Source of the DNA: Brevipalpus yothersi
Taxonomy: Eukaryota; Arthropoda; Arachnida; Trombidiformes; Tenuipalpidae
Length of the DNA: 64,000 nucleotides
Direction of reading: 5' to 3'
Assembly: GCA_003956705.1 (NCBI GenBank)
Contig: QZCP01000026.1
Coordinates: 1-64,000 of the forward strand
Below, piece after piece: positions 26,803-38,251 of the stretch. Under the pieces are notes generated by a model. That model saw nothing but the letters and a program-made list of their open reading frames with translations. It had not been told where the DNA came from and did not search any database. The number at the start of each line of letters is the position of its first letter. The stretch's first letter is position 1. The position numbers and the translations under genes were made by a program.

Positions 26803-28242
26803 TTAACACTGCCTTGTTGAAGAAGCGTATCTGTCCTTCAACTCTGCTTTGAAATGGCGAAAGAGCATTCGATTACGCTCTAATTCGAGATCTTTGTTCT
26901 TATGGAATGAATCAGACTTTTTCAAACCTTTGTGAACCAGGAATGCGTTATTGAGAACTGAAAACTTGTATCCTGCTACGTAGAGCTCACAAACCTGACT
27001 TATTCTGTTGAAGCCGTATTGGCGAAAACGCTCATCGTACATTGGTGCAGAATTATGAGATATGTAGAAGGGTTCCCATGGATCATTCCAATCAACTTCA
27101 AATGAGACAGATAATTTAGAAGTAATCGGTTCCCTTTCCCAAGCATCGTAATCGGTATATTTTTGACACTTCCAACAGAGCTCATAATAAAATGGTCGGA
27201 CACTTCCATTGGCAATTAATTTTAAAAGCTCAGCTTTGTGTTGAGGAATTGTTGATGAACTTCGACTAGAATCAATTTCGAACGATGGAACTACATAGAC
27301 TCTTTTTTCTTGTAGCATTTGTTCCTCAAACAATCTATTTTCATGGGCAAAAGTTAAAAAGCTCCCATGTAAATCTTGATTCGGGACTGTATCAATATCA
27401 ACTACGAAAACATAATCAGTGAGACTATTTCTTCGCGCAACATTACGAAGTAGATTGTTGGGAAAAGGCCCACCGTGATTGGCATAGTTACGACGAGTTT
27501 TTGTTTTGATAGATGATAGCATTTGAGACATCTCTATGCAGCTCGAAAGACTTGATGACTGAGGAGATAATGGCATTGAATGCCAGAGATTATTGTCATT
27601 TGAACCAAAGTTTGGAATGGGAAAGTAGTGAAGAGGATAAATGAGGTGAAATGAAGTATTGTAGCGAATTGAGGGATAACAATTTCGGAGAAGTATTATA
27701 AACTTGATTGCTGTCAGTATCTCTTTGGCAAGGCAAAATATTCCAATCGAAATAGGTCCCGTCCATCTTTCAACAATATCTTGAATGTGATGAACTCCAG
27801 AAAGAGATGTCAAGGAGACTAGAGTTATATCGTGAGAGATGAGAGATGAAATTCCGGTGTTTTTGAATGATTTTCCTTTAATCCAATTATTGATTATACT
27901 GAATTCCCCTGATGAATCGAGGACTGAGCTTTCTAAAACTGATTGGAGCATATTATGGTAATCTTTGTCCATTTCTTGTCTGGAATAACCGGGCAAGGAA
28001 TGCGATCCAGAGGAAAATGAGGAATCGGCGCTTGTTTTGAGTGATATGCTGCGACTTTTTCTACGTTCCCTTCGAATCGCTTCCAGGCGACTTGTGAGAG
28101 TTATGTGAATCACTTGAAGGACTGTTATTATCAGTACAAGAGTGAAAATAGCCCTTTTCCATGTGATTCCCATCAGAAAACGGCTCATAATGGCGCCAAG
28201 TTTTCGCTTGATAGAGACATGATGCAAGCTTGATCGAGTCAT
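26803..28242 (-). CDS. B4GAT1: beta-1,4-glucuronyltransferase 1-like (LARGE-related glycosyltransferase)
   Basis: Golgi type II membrane glycosyltransferase of the GT49 family. In vertebrates B4GAT1 adds the GlcA that primes matriglycan on alpha-dystroglycan; the acceptor here is inferred. It is a single exon of 479 residues (human 415). A short basic N terminus is followed by one membrane segment at about residues 29-50 (RAIFTLVLIITVLQVIHITL). A Ser-rich stem precedes the catalytic domain. The metal-binding DXD-type motif is in YVFVVDIDTVPNQDL, and family blocks include FYYELCWKCQKYTDYDAW and GFNRISQVCELYVAGY. The protein is convergent with GCDH, with about 150 bp between stops. Its 5' side adjoins repeat copy B, so its promoter derives from that of PNO1. 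Confidence 0.88.
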   Translation of the reverse strand: MTRSSLHHVSIKRKLGAIMSRFLMGITWKRAIFTLVLIITVLQVIHITLTSRLEAIRRERRKSRSISLKTSADSSFSSGSHSLPGYSRQEMDKDYHNMLQSVLESSVLDSSGEFSIINNWIKGKSFKNTGISSLISHDITLVSLTSLSGVHHIQDIVERWTGPISIGIFCLAKEILTAIKFIILLRNCYPSIRYNTSFHLIYPLHYFPIPNFGSNDNNLWHSMPLSPQSSSLSSCIEMSQMLSSIKTKTRRNYANHGGPFPNNLLRNVARRNSLTDYVFVVDIDTVPNQDLHGSFLTFAHENRLFEEQMLQEKRVYVVPSFEIDSSRSSSTIPQHKAELLKLIANGSVRPFYYELCWKCQKYTDYDAWEREPITSKLSVSFEVDWNDPWEPFYISHNSAPMYDERFRQYGFNRISQVCELYVAGYKFSVLNNAFLVHKGLKKSDSFHKNKDLELERNRMLFRHFKAELKDRYASSTRQC

Positions 28243-28290
28243 GGCGATGCAAGATTGATATGAAATGGTTTTTGAGACACTCCACTCTCA

Positions 28291-28500
28291 TTATTTTTTA
28301 CCGGTATTAACGCCACCACCACCGTCATCATTTGAGTCCTGCAAAATAAAATTTGACCATCAACAACAATCACGTAAAATTACGAAAACAATCATCCAAA
28401 AGCATGCTTAATTGCCGCGCCGATTGATGATCCTCCACATGGTCAAAAGTGATGAAAACTTTCGCATGCAACTCACTTTGTTAGAATTATTACTATCCAT
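28291..28500 (-). pseudogene. truncated duplicate of PNO1 exon 1, intron and exon 2 start
   Basis: Minus-strand copy of the first part of PNO1. Exon 1 (28477-28500) still encodes MDSNNSNK and keeps its GTGAGT donor. The intron has an intact TTGCAG-type acceptor. The exon 2 copy (28338 leftward) reads DSNDDGGGGVNTGKK and then stops at 28291-28293. The rest of PNO1 is absent. It lies in the same orientation as, and just upstream of, B4GAT1, so it could act as 5' leader and upstream ORF of that gene. Confidence 0.8.
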
Positions 28501-29232
28501 CGTTCCAAAAGCTATAAACAAACCAGACAATCTGACTACACCAGAATCAATAGAAATATTTACACTTGATTAATGATAATTAAATAATAATCAACACACT
28601 TGATGATGAATGTTGTGAATGAGGAAGAAAAACAATTTAAAAAGTCAATAAATGAAACTTTGAATCTGACTCACTAGATGCCATAACTAAAGCTGAGCAG
28701 CAATTTTTGATGCTTTTGCTCTTCTCTCTCTGAAACTGAAATTGCTTGCTGTGAGAAGATGTTGAAATTGTAATAAATGTTAATGAAAATACTTGTGATT
28801 AATTACACTGTGGTTATACTGTCCGGTGGCAGTTAATTGTAGATCATCGGGTGACTCTAACTCGATTATGTGAACCACAATGGATGCAAATCAATAGAAT
28901 TAAAAGTTTTATCAATATTTGTGTATCAGAAGGAATACCCAAGATCATCAAGATATTTGCAGCACACATCGAGATCTGTTTGTCTCTCTTCTCTCTCTTC
29001 TTCTCTCTCTTTTCTCTTACTTTCTTCAGCATCTCTCTTCAGGACTCTTGCTTGCTTCTGCGCCTTCATATATTGCTGTGGTTTTTTTGGTTTTTGGTTT
29101 GCAAGATTTCTTCAATTCCTCTCTCTCTCTATACCTATCTCTCTGTCTCTATTACCCTCAATTCTGATATACATTCATCATCATCATAATATTCACTATT
29201 GTCCAAAGTCATCGCAATTATCCGAATCATTA
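28297..29232. repeat. direct repeat copy B: divergent promoter between B4GAT1 and PPP2R5
   Basis: Second copy of the segment at 24220-24929, same orientation. The best-conserved block is about 28800-28980: it includes ACACTGTGGTTATACTGTCC and matches copy A with only a few substitutions. The right edge lies only about 45 bp before the PPP2R5 start codon, so this copy carries that gene's 5' leader. Confidence 0.9.
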
Positions 29233-29276
29233 GCTCATCGAACAGGTGATCATTGTTGGATGCGAGGTTCACCAAA

Positions 29277-29699
29277 ATGGATGATGAGGTAAAAACATGT
29301 AGCCCCCCTCTCTCTCTCTCATTCTGTTATTATTATTTTCACATAGGCACACATTGTGTATAAATATGTACCTCTCTCTCTATCAAAAGTGCGAGAGAGA
29401 GAGAGAAAGAGAAAGAGAGAGAGAGAGAGATGAAAAAATGTTAGATTTTTGCTCTCTATTCTGATTGGTGTCTGATTTTGATTTGTTGATGATTGAGATG
29501 TTGATATGTTCCTTAGCGGCTATCCCTTTTATCACTTCCCCGTGTCAACAGTTTGTCTAACTTTTTTGCTAATCTATCGCTCATTCATTTTTGCATTATC
29601 GTTCATCAACTGTCATACCTCTGGATAATCGAAACCATTGATGATCGTTACTATGTTGGGTGCGTTGATTTGATGTTCCATCGTCTCTTGATTGTTTAC

Positions 29700-29753
<54 letters not shown>

Positions 29754-32700
29754 CCTCTTATCTTATTCTTCCCTTTACTCATATTCACCCTGGGAATCCT
29801 CTTTCTCTCTTTCTTTTTCCATCTTGATCATCACCAGATTCCTATCGTTAAGATTAAGGCACCTACTTCTTCCACCCCGACTGCTACAATACCTGTGCCT
29901 GGTCCCAGTGGATCCACATTAACAGCGACCGGATTCAAAGACAAAATTGATCCTTTCACCAAAGGCTCATTGAAAAGGAAACAGAAAAAGTCCCAAGGAT
30001 CATCTAGGTACAGGTTGACAGCTGATGTGGAACTGCAACAACTCCCATCTCTCGACGGTAAGTTAACCATAAGATGATGGTGATGATTCCATTCCTCATC
30101 CTCATTCCTTACTACTCGCTCTCTTGTCCTCATCTTCCCTCATCCACTAACGTCCTCATCCTCTTAAAACAATCTTTTGTTTTTATGTCGAAAAAGGACT
30201 CTCTCTCTCTCTCTTTCTCTCTTTCGTTGACTCTCTCGTTGACTCTCTCGCTCGACTGTTTTGAGCCGATCAGAGGAGTATTTGACTAGTCCTACTCAAA
30301 AAGAAGTGAGAATAACTTAAAGTCTGTATTTTGTGATACCATCCCACTACACACTCTCTCGAAAACTGCTCGCTCTCTCACTCTCTATTCCATTCGTAAT
30401 CATCACTTCGATGTTTTGGATTAACAGCTATAAACGCTAGTATGTGAATGTATGTGTAGCTGTTTTGGAATTTATATAACCGTTCGAGTGACCTTTGAGA
30501 ATCACCATTGTCTACATTTCTCATTGAATTTTGTGAATCATATGTTTTCATCATCACAACGGAACTTTAATTATTGCTATTATCTGTACAATAATCTCAT
30601 GATCAAAACATCATCTTTCGAAGATCAGCAATCATTCATTTCATCAATTTGGCAATTATTTGAAATACATGATGTGAAAAAAGATTCTTTTTCTCATTCA
30701 TCGTTACATTGATTCCCATAAATCCCATCTATAAGTAACCCTTGTCATGCGTGATCATGGAATTGATGTCCAAAGATATTCTCGAAGCCCTAGATTTTTT
30801 CAATTATGAATTAACCAGGTTTCAAAAGCGAGAAATTGCACCGGAATATTCCTTCATATCATCCTCATCTTCCTCCTCATCAAACAATCAACGTAAATTT
30901 CATTATCATCATTATCCAGTTCTAGTATTATTCCAGTCATTGTATTGACGGATCAGCTTCTCCCTTTCGTGGACTCTTTCTTTCTCTCTCTCTCCATCTT
31001 TCACAATAGCTTTAAACCGTTCTCCCTTTCCCCTCTCTTTTTTACTTATCATCTATGTCTCAAATATGATCATTTTTTCTCTCATATTCTTAACACCCTA
31101 AATATATTCTCTTGAAGCCTACACTTACCTACATTCTCTCTCACAATTTTATTTTCAACTGATCGGCATTTGATCATTTTTGTACTCATGTTTGGTTTTT
31201 TACGTATCGCAGAAGTCCCCCCATCGGAGTATGAAGCACTTTTCATCAAAAAATTACGTCAGTGCTGCGTTGTGTTCGATTTCATGGACGCTGTATCGGA
31301 CATCAAGGCCAAGGAGGTTAAACGAAACACTCTCACTGAACTCCTTGATTCACTCAACAAGAATCGTTTAGTGATCACTGAGGCCCTCTACCCTGAGATC
31401 ATTAGAATGGTCAGTGTCATAATCTTTTTTATAATTCAATCAATTTTCTTTATTTACTTCATTGAGTTGTATCAATTCTATAGATTCTACCCTAATTTCT
31501 CTTTTATCCGATTATTATAACAGATTGCGTGTAATCTATTTCGAACGTTACCACCGAGCGAAAATCCTGATTTTGATCCAGAAGAAGATGATCCCACTTT
31601 GGAAGCATCATGGCCTCATCTTCAGTTGGTCTATGAGTTCTTTTTAAGATTTTTAGAGTCACATGAGTTCCAGCCAAGCATAGGCAAGAAAGTTATCGAT
31701 CAAAAGTTTGTGTTACAGGTTAGTCTGATCCTCTATTTCTTCTCTCTCTCTCCCTCTTCCCTTACGTAAACCTTCTAATGAAACCTCAAAGCTGCTGAAT
31801 TCGTTGAATCAACCATTCTTCTTCTCTTGTTGCTTTTGTGCTGGGAAATTTACCGGGCACGAAGTCATAATTTTCACACTTATTAACTGACAGTTGCACT
31901 ACCCATCCTCGTTCTTTGATAGAAAACTGTTCCCCTGCATAAAGTTGATATCAATGCATGGAAAGTCAGAGAAAGGCACAGAATCATTTAGAAGCTAAAC
32001 TTGGAAAAATGGGAAAATATTTTGCCAATAAGCGCATGATTTCACTCCTAATTTAGGCTTGAAATCGTTGAAAATCTTGTCACATTCTGCTCTCAAAGTC
32101 ATTTTTGTTTTTCATCCTAGCTTGTGTCATAGTTGAGCCTCAGATCTTCACTACTATGAAGGTCTCGATGATTAAAATCTTCTCTTCGATTGGTTGATTT
32201 CTCAATTCACGCTTAATTGATCTTCTTATCTTGAAATCTAGTCAAAATTGAGTCTTTTGGGGGAACTAGTGCATTCTCATCAGTGAATAGAATCTCATGC
32301 TGACTTTTCTTTATTTTCTTTATTTGCTTTCTTTTCTTTCTCCTCATCTTCATCGATTCCTCCTCACTCTGTTCTTCGCTCCTCTTCTTGGTCCATCCTG
32401 TGGAAATGTTGTTTTTTCATTCGATTTTCCCTTGTCTTGAACAATGATGTCTCGTAATGCTCCAATTTTGCTTCGCTCTCGGCTCTAAACCTGATAAATT
32501 GCCTGATGGACAACAATATTTGAATGGCTTCAACTGTACGGTGCTCCAATCTGTCATCTTCATGGATTTCATCATCTCGATCGTCTCCACAAATGTCAAC
32601 AATTATGTCGTCTGCCTGCGTGAAAACCTTCCACACTGGATTTGCCATCTATCATATTATTTAAAATATACCACAGCTCCTTGAACTATTCGATAGTGAA

Positions 32701-35436
32701 GATCCAAGAGAAAGAGACTTTTTGAAAACTGTTCTGCATCGAATATATGGCAAATTTTTGGGCCTAAGAGCATTCATTAGGAAACAAATTAATAACATTT
32801 TCTTGAGATTTATTTATGAGACGGAACATTTCAATGGGATAGCGGAGCTTTTGGAAATTTTAGGAAGGTGAGTCTGTGAAACTTCGAAGGTTCTCATTCA
32901 GTCATAATGATTAGAAACCATCTTCGCATTCTTTCTCATTAAGTGCAACCAAATGACACTCTTTTGAACAAGATTGTGAAGCAAAATTCTTATTCCTCTC
33001 GTTTTTTATCACAGTATAATAAATGGGTTCGCTCTACCGTTAAAATTAGAACATAAGCAATTCTTGGTCAAAGTTTTGATACCATTACACAAGCCTAAAT
33101 GTCTGGGACTATATCATCCACAGGTAAGATTGCTTTCGCTCTTCTCTTTTGTGCTTACGATTACTCACTCACTCAAAAAGGGCAAAAAAATCTAGAATTT
33201 CTCATGGTTTTTCCTTTTTGCTCTCTGCTTGAGGAAGAACTTGATGAGTTATTGAAAAAGTTAACATTCATGCACACACGTTTTGTTCTCCTCAACATTT
33301 CCCTCAAACTTATGATTCATTGATTTAGAATCTAAGGTATTTCAGATTGAACTAAAATATATAACTAATTCTATCGCTATCTGAAATACAAAGCACGACT
33401 TTTTCCATTTTCTTTCCACCAGATTTATAGCTATTAACACGCACAGTTTGGTTTTTTATCATTGTATTATTGTTCACTCTTTGAATCATATTTTCTCGCA
33501 CCACTCTATTTTAGCTGGCTTATTGTGTGGTACAATTCTTGGAAAAAGACGCAACATTAACTGAATCTGTGGTCATGGGTTTATTGAAATATTGGCCCAA
33601 GACATGCAGTCAAAAAGAGGTTATGTTTCTCGGTGAAATAGAGGAGATACTCGATGTTATAGAGCCAACTCAGTTTGATAAGATTCAAGAACCATTATTT
33701 AAGCAAATCGCAAAATGTGTTTCAAGTCCACATTTTCAAGTAAGTTCATTTTTATTTTCATCCTTCACAAATAGCGTTCCTCATCAATGCTATAATGCCA
33801 CAATCCAGCGTAAAGTTTTTAACTTTTTTCAATGACTTGCTATATTTCGACTATCATTCACTTTTGGTTATCCACTCGAATCGCTTCTGAGTTGATAAGC
33901 TTTAAACTTGCCCTTTCGATTTGTATTCACCCACAGAAAAGAATTCATGACTTTTCTTGCTGACTTGTCCTGGATTCTACTTTTCTTTCGATCCCTTCTC
34001 AACTTCGCCTCTAATTTTTCCTTTTTTATTAGAATATTTCCGTTTCCTCATCTTCACTCAGCCAGTTTTGGTGAAAGTGAATATGAAGGCGTCCCAACCT
34101 ATCGCCCACCAATCTCAATTTTGCTTCTTTGAATCCTTTCACTTCGTCTTGAGAATACTTACAACTTTTCAATGTGTTGTCAGCACAGTCGGATCTTTTT
34201 CCACCTCAAACTGATTTTCACATCAATCGGAATTTCGACCTTCATGGTGCTCCTCTTCAGCCTTATCGTTAGCTAGGCAAGGTTGATTTCTTCGCTCGTT
34301 CTTCTGTCTGGAAATTCTTATAAATGATGCTACAATATCTCTCTTCTTCTCGCGCTCGTCCGCCATGGAATCGATTTCTCATAAAGAAAGAATGATCTTG
34401 AAATTGTAGCATTCACCAAATTGCTTTCTTTCTTTCCTTTGATTGAGAGTTATTTGAGAGGGCAAATCCGAAGTTGAATGCTCTACTCAGTGAAAATATT
34501 TTCGAAAAAGACTGTCCTCTTCGGTATTCGATCTCTTTTTGAAATCAATTTTGCAGTTTTTTCGCTGCTGATTGTCACCCTCTAGCCTCTTCTTTGCTAC
34601 AACTAATCTTTCTCCCTTTAAGATGGCTACTCGAAGATCCTTTCACCTCATCTTGGCTTCTGTCCTATCCTTCTGACAGTTTCTACTCTCTTTCTATATC
34701 TCTCTCTCTCCAATATAAGTGCACGATGCTGTTTTTGGTATTATTGCGTCATGGTCCCATCATTCCTACTCATTGAGTGAGAATAGTTTTCCCTTCTCTT
34801 GTTGGCGAGCTTACAAGTCTCAATCCGTGGCCACTCAATCATTTATTGAATTTTTACTCAGACCAAGCCACACTAGCTTCAGACTATCTTTTAGTTGAAA
34901 TCATATTCACGACCCTCGAGTGCAATTGAGGATGCATTCCAGTGGATATATAAGCATTCATTTTGAATCCAAATTCTTCAGATTTTTCAGACCTAATCTT
35001 CCTTTTTTTTATCATTACTCTCAAACAATCTCATCTTCTACTCATCAGGTCGCTGAGAGGGCTCTTTATTTCTGGCATAACGAGTATATTTTAAGTCTAA
35101 TCGAGGAGAACTCCAACACCATAATGCCGATCATGTTTCCAGCATTATATAAAATTTCAAAGGAACATTGGAACCAGACTATCATTGCCCTTGTCTACAA
35201 TGTATTGAAATCTTTTATGGAAGTCAATTCAAAATTATTCGATGACTTGACTGCTAATTTCAAGCATGAGCGACAGAAGTGAGTATTGAGACAGTTTTCC
35301 AAGTTGGCAACCATCTACAACTTTCAATCTCTCAATCCACAGAGAAAAAAGAAAAGAAAAAGAAAGAGATGAATTATGGCGAAGGCTTTCCGCATTGGAA
35401 CTAGATTGTAAAAATGAGTGTAAAAATTCCCAATGA
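29277..35436 (+). CDS. PPP2R5: PP2A regulatory subunit B56 (PPP2R5/B')
   Basis: HEAT-like regulatory subunit that targets protein phosphatase 2A to LxxIxE-type substrates. There are nine coding exons: 29277-29288, 29838-30057, 31213-31409, 31524-31718, 32677-32867, 33015-33123, 33515-33739, 35049-35278 and 35343-35436 (490 residues). The junctions restore the uninterrupted family sequence, for example LPSLDEVPPSEYEALFIKKL, FDPEEDDPTLEASWPHLQLV, FDSEDPRERDFLKTVLHRIY, LAYCVVQFLEKDATLTE and QVAERALYFWHNEYILSLIE. The C terminus is short (EKERDELWRRL, ending KNSQ) without the long tail of some isoforms, resembling alpha/epsilon. Exon 1 encodes only MDDE and sits just after repeat copy B. AATAAA motifs near 36920-36950 suggest a 3' UTR of about 1.5 kb. 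Confidence 0.95.
29398..29430. repeat. (GA)n microsatellite in PPP2R5 intron 1
   Basis: GA-rich run of about 33 bases with two A insertions, about 280 bp before a CT run in the same intron. Confidence 0.9.
29700..29758. repeat. (CT)n microsatellite in PPP2R5 intron 1
   Basis: CT repeat of about 50 bases, upstream of the exon 2 acceptor at 29837. Confidence 0.95.
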
Positions 35437-37127
35437 AAATTACCGCCATATGGCGCAGAAGGTGTTTTCTTCAGTAATTCTCGCAAATTATCTTACGACA
35501 GAAAAGCGAGATGATAAAGGAGATTCACGGGAAGCCACCCCTCTCACGATTAGCATCTGACACCATCACTAACATCATCACAACGCAAGCAAGCGTGGGC
35601 AGACGTGTTTGGTGTTCACCCTTCTTGGATCGCATGAATGTATGAAACTGTTCAAAATTTCACAAACAGCAACTTAGCAGGGATAAATGCGATGCAGTCA
35701 ACATTGAGATTTGATAGAAAGAGGATTTTTTCCTTTTTTGAATTTATTTTGTTTCCATATTTCGATTCATTTCGATAGCCCATTGAATGTCACCTGATCG
35801 CTCAATTGTTGATGCTTTTCGTGCTTGTTAGAATCCGATGCTCATCATTCTACTTTTCATTCATATATATACATCAAATATATATATGTGTGAATGCATA
35901 TATTCTTTGAACAATTATAAAAAAACTAATTAGGATTTGAAGGGAACAAAGTGCAAATCCTGAGGTGCTATTAGGGCGACATGAGTACCATGTAAATTTT
36001 TCTCTCCTCTTTTCCTGCTCTCCTTCTATTTCATTCTCGCAGTAAGAGAGTTTCTAATCACCGTCAGCTCAAAGAGCTTCCTAGTATGTATCACTTCAAA
36101 TTTCGGTGACGACTCTTTCTTTCAAAAATTTTTCGGACAGAAAGGTTGCGTCAACTTCAAAGTCTAAATAACAACGCAACACATCCGTGAAACGAATCAC
36201 TCCGATGGCGCTTCTTTTCTTCTCGATCTCCAATCTTGATCATGAATTGATCCTTCTCTGAACCATTCGAATTTCCAGTGATACATTTTTCATCGGTTAT
36301 AGGTAACTCTAAGGGTATCGAAGGGCAGAAAATGGCAAGGTAATCGAAACTTTGCAGCCGATTAATGCACTCTGTCTACGCTTCCCAACAGAGGAGGACA
36401 GATTTCCCTGATTCAATTAATGCGAAGTGTCACACAAGAAAAACGAATAGCAAAACTAAGATTGTGATTATTTCTCTAAATAAGTATGCGAAGCCTGATT
36501 TAGTATCGAATTATCAGCATTCAATAGCCTGCAATATGAAAATGAACAATGAATTCTCTGAAAATATCATTCTCAATGGATATATCGCCGGCCTAGCATC
36601 GCCCGAACCGTCTTTTGGAGGACCAGATGAAGGTTTCATCCCGTGATTGTCTCCCGAGGAGATGGAAGCCGATTGAATGACTGCCTCTTATCATGGTCTA
36701 CTTTGTATTTTTCCCTCCTTCTCACTACTCCTTCTTCTCCCTTCTTTTTCTTCCTTTATTGATCATCATAATGTAGAGAAGAAGAGAAATTATCATCGAC
36801 AGCAGATAAAATTTGTTGATTATCTTTGACAATTTATCATGGTACTCCAATTTCCTGGAGTTCCCATGTCACGATTGCTCTTTGAGTATTTGTAAATCTG
36901 GCAATCTCCTAAGATGTCTTAGTTAATAAAGGGACAAGAAAATGAATAAAAATGATCATTCTATCTGATTTCTGATCTGATTGTTACACTTATTTTATTT
37001 CTTATGACTCATGTGAATTGAATGAGGAAAAGGATTGAGTAACAAGACAGTCACCCAATTCAAACAGTGATGAAAAACAATCTAAAAATTTGATTGATTT
37101 ACAAAATGTACAAGACAGGGCGGTAAA
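35437..37127 (+). other. PPP2R5 3' region and gap before MRTO4
   Basis: Probably mostly PPP2R5 3' UTR: AATAAA motifs occur near 36920 and 36946. A 93-codon open frame at 36365-36646 has no recognisable domain or splice context, and I do not call it. The MRTO4 3' end faces this region. Confidence 0.5.
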
Positions 37128-37674
37128 TCAATCATTTGACGAGATATTTTCTTTAAGCTTTTCAAATTTACCATCATTCTTCCACACAGCATGGATCTTT
37201 ACCTCATAATCATCATGAGTTTTGAACCATTCGATTACTTTTTCTCGAGGCTCATTTGTGAAAAATACACCTTTTCGTCCGATGAGTAAAGGATCCAATT
37301 TGTGGAGGTTCTTTTTGAATTCATCCTCTTTCGTACGACCCAAAGCAACAGCAATGATACGATTTTTACCGAATATAAAACGACTCTTTGGCCAAGCTTC
37401 TCTCATCTCATGAATCTTATTTGTTTCCAGATCAATATATGAGAAAACATATAAGCTGGTATACTGTTCTACACACTTTCTAACCTCTTCGACAATGTTT
37501 TTCTTCAATTCCATTCCTTTCTTTCTGGTTGTGGTAAGTGAAACTGTAATAGAAAATCAACAAACAAACAAAATTCAATGAGAAAAACATTCAAACATTT
37601 TGATTTTTTACTGAAACGTGCTTTCTCAAGCTAATTGTTTACTCACCAACTTTGTTCCTCTTTGATTTAGGCAT
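37128..37674 (-). CDS. MRTO4: mRNA turnover protein 4 homolog lacking the central domain
   Basis: Trans-acting factor of 60S ribosome assembly, a paralogue of stalk protein P0 that holds the stalk site on pre-60S particles. There are two exons, 37647-37674 (MPKSKRNKV) and 37128-37543, giving 147 residues (human 239). The N-terminal rRNA-binding half is well conserved: SLTTTRKKGMELKKNIVEEV, SRFIFGKNRIIAVALGR and KGVFFTNEPREKVIEWF. The frame then passes directly to the C-terminal block YEVKIHAVWKNDGKFEKL. This matches the end of the family (FKVTIKYMWDSQSGRF in human), so the roughly 80-90 residue insertion domain in between is missing, with no intron signals at the junction. The product should still fold as the P0-like core. 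It is either genuine lineage-specific loss or a deletion. Confidence 0.88.
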
Positions 37675-38251
37675 CTTTATGATCAAATGAAAATGATAAC
37701 AACAAAATCTAGATGATGATGATGATGATTATTAACAAGAGGAAAAGTTTATTAAACCAATTAAATTAATTTTGAACAATCAAAAATTAAAGGGACAAAA
37801 TAGCAAAAAATAGCATAAATCAAGCACGTTAACAACATAATGTGAGTTGCGCGTGTCCACAAAACATGTGATTGGTTTCGGTTTGGTAACCAAACTTTGG
37901 TTACGATTCAATGTTTACATTTGATATCAACATGTTTTCAATTGATCGCTTAATTGGGTTAATAATTAGTGTTTGATGAAATTTTTGAGCATCTCTGAAT
38001 GGTAAGGATAACTGTTTTGATTTTGTAATCTCGTTCATTGGCCATCGGATGATTCGATTGGTGTTCAGATCAGTTGATTGAAATAATTATCATTAATGCT
38101 TATTTTCAGCGATCGTTGAACATGATCATGGTGCTGAATGAGATGGGTTCGTTGTGATCTCTCCGGTGGAGAAGTGTCTTTCTGGCTCATTTTCATTTGA
38201 ATCATTTCTTCCATCAAAACGGTCCTCTAACTCCGATTCATTCCTCAAAAT

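Noticed and set aside
36365..36646. 93-codon frame downstream of PPP2R5
   Set aside because: No domain, signal peptide or splice context; it lies in the likely PPP2R5 3' UTR before its AATAAA sites.
37200..37240. A hidden intron or exon supplying the missing MRTO4 domain
   Set aside because: The conserved blocks are contiguous in one frame and no donor/acceptor pair separates them.
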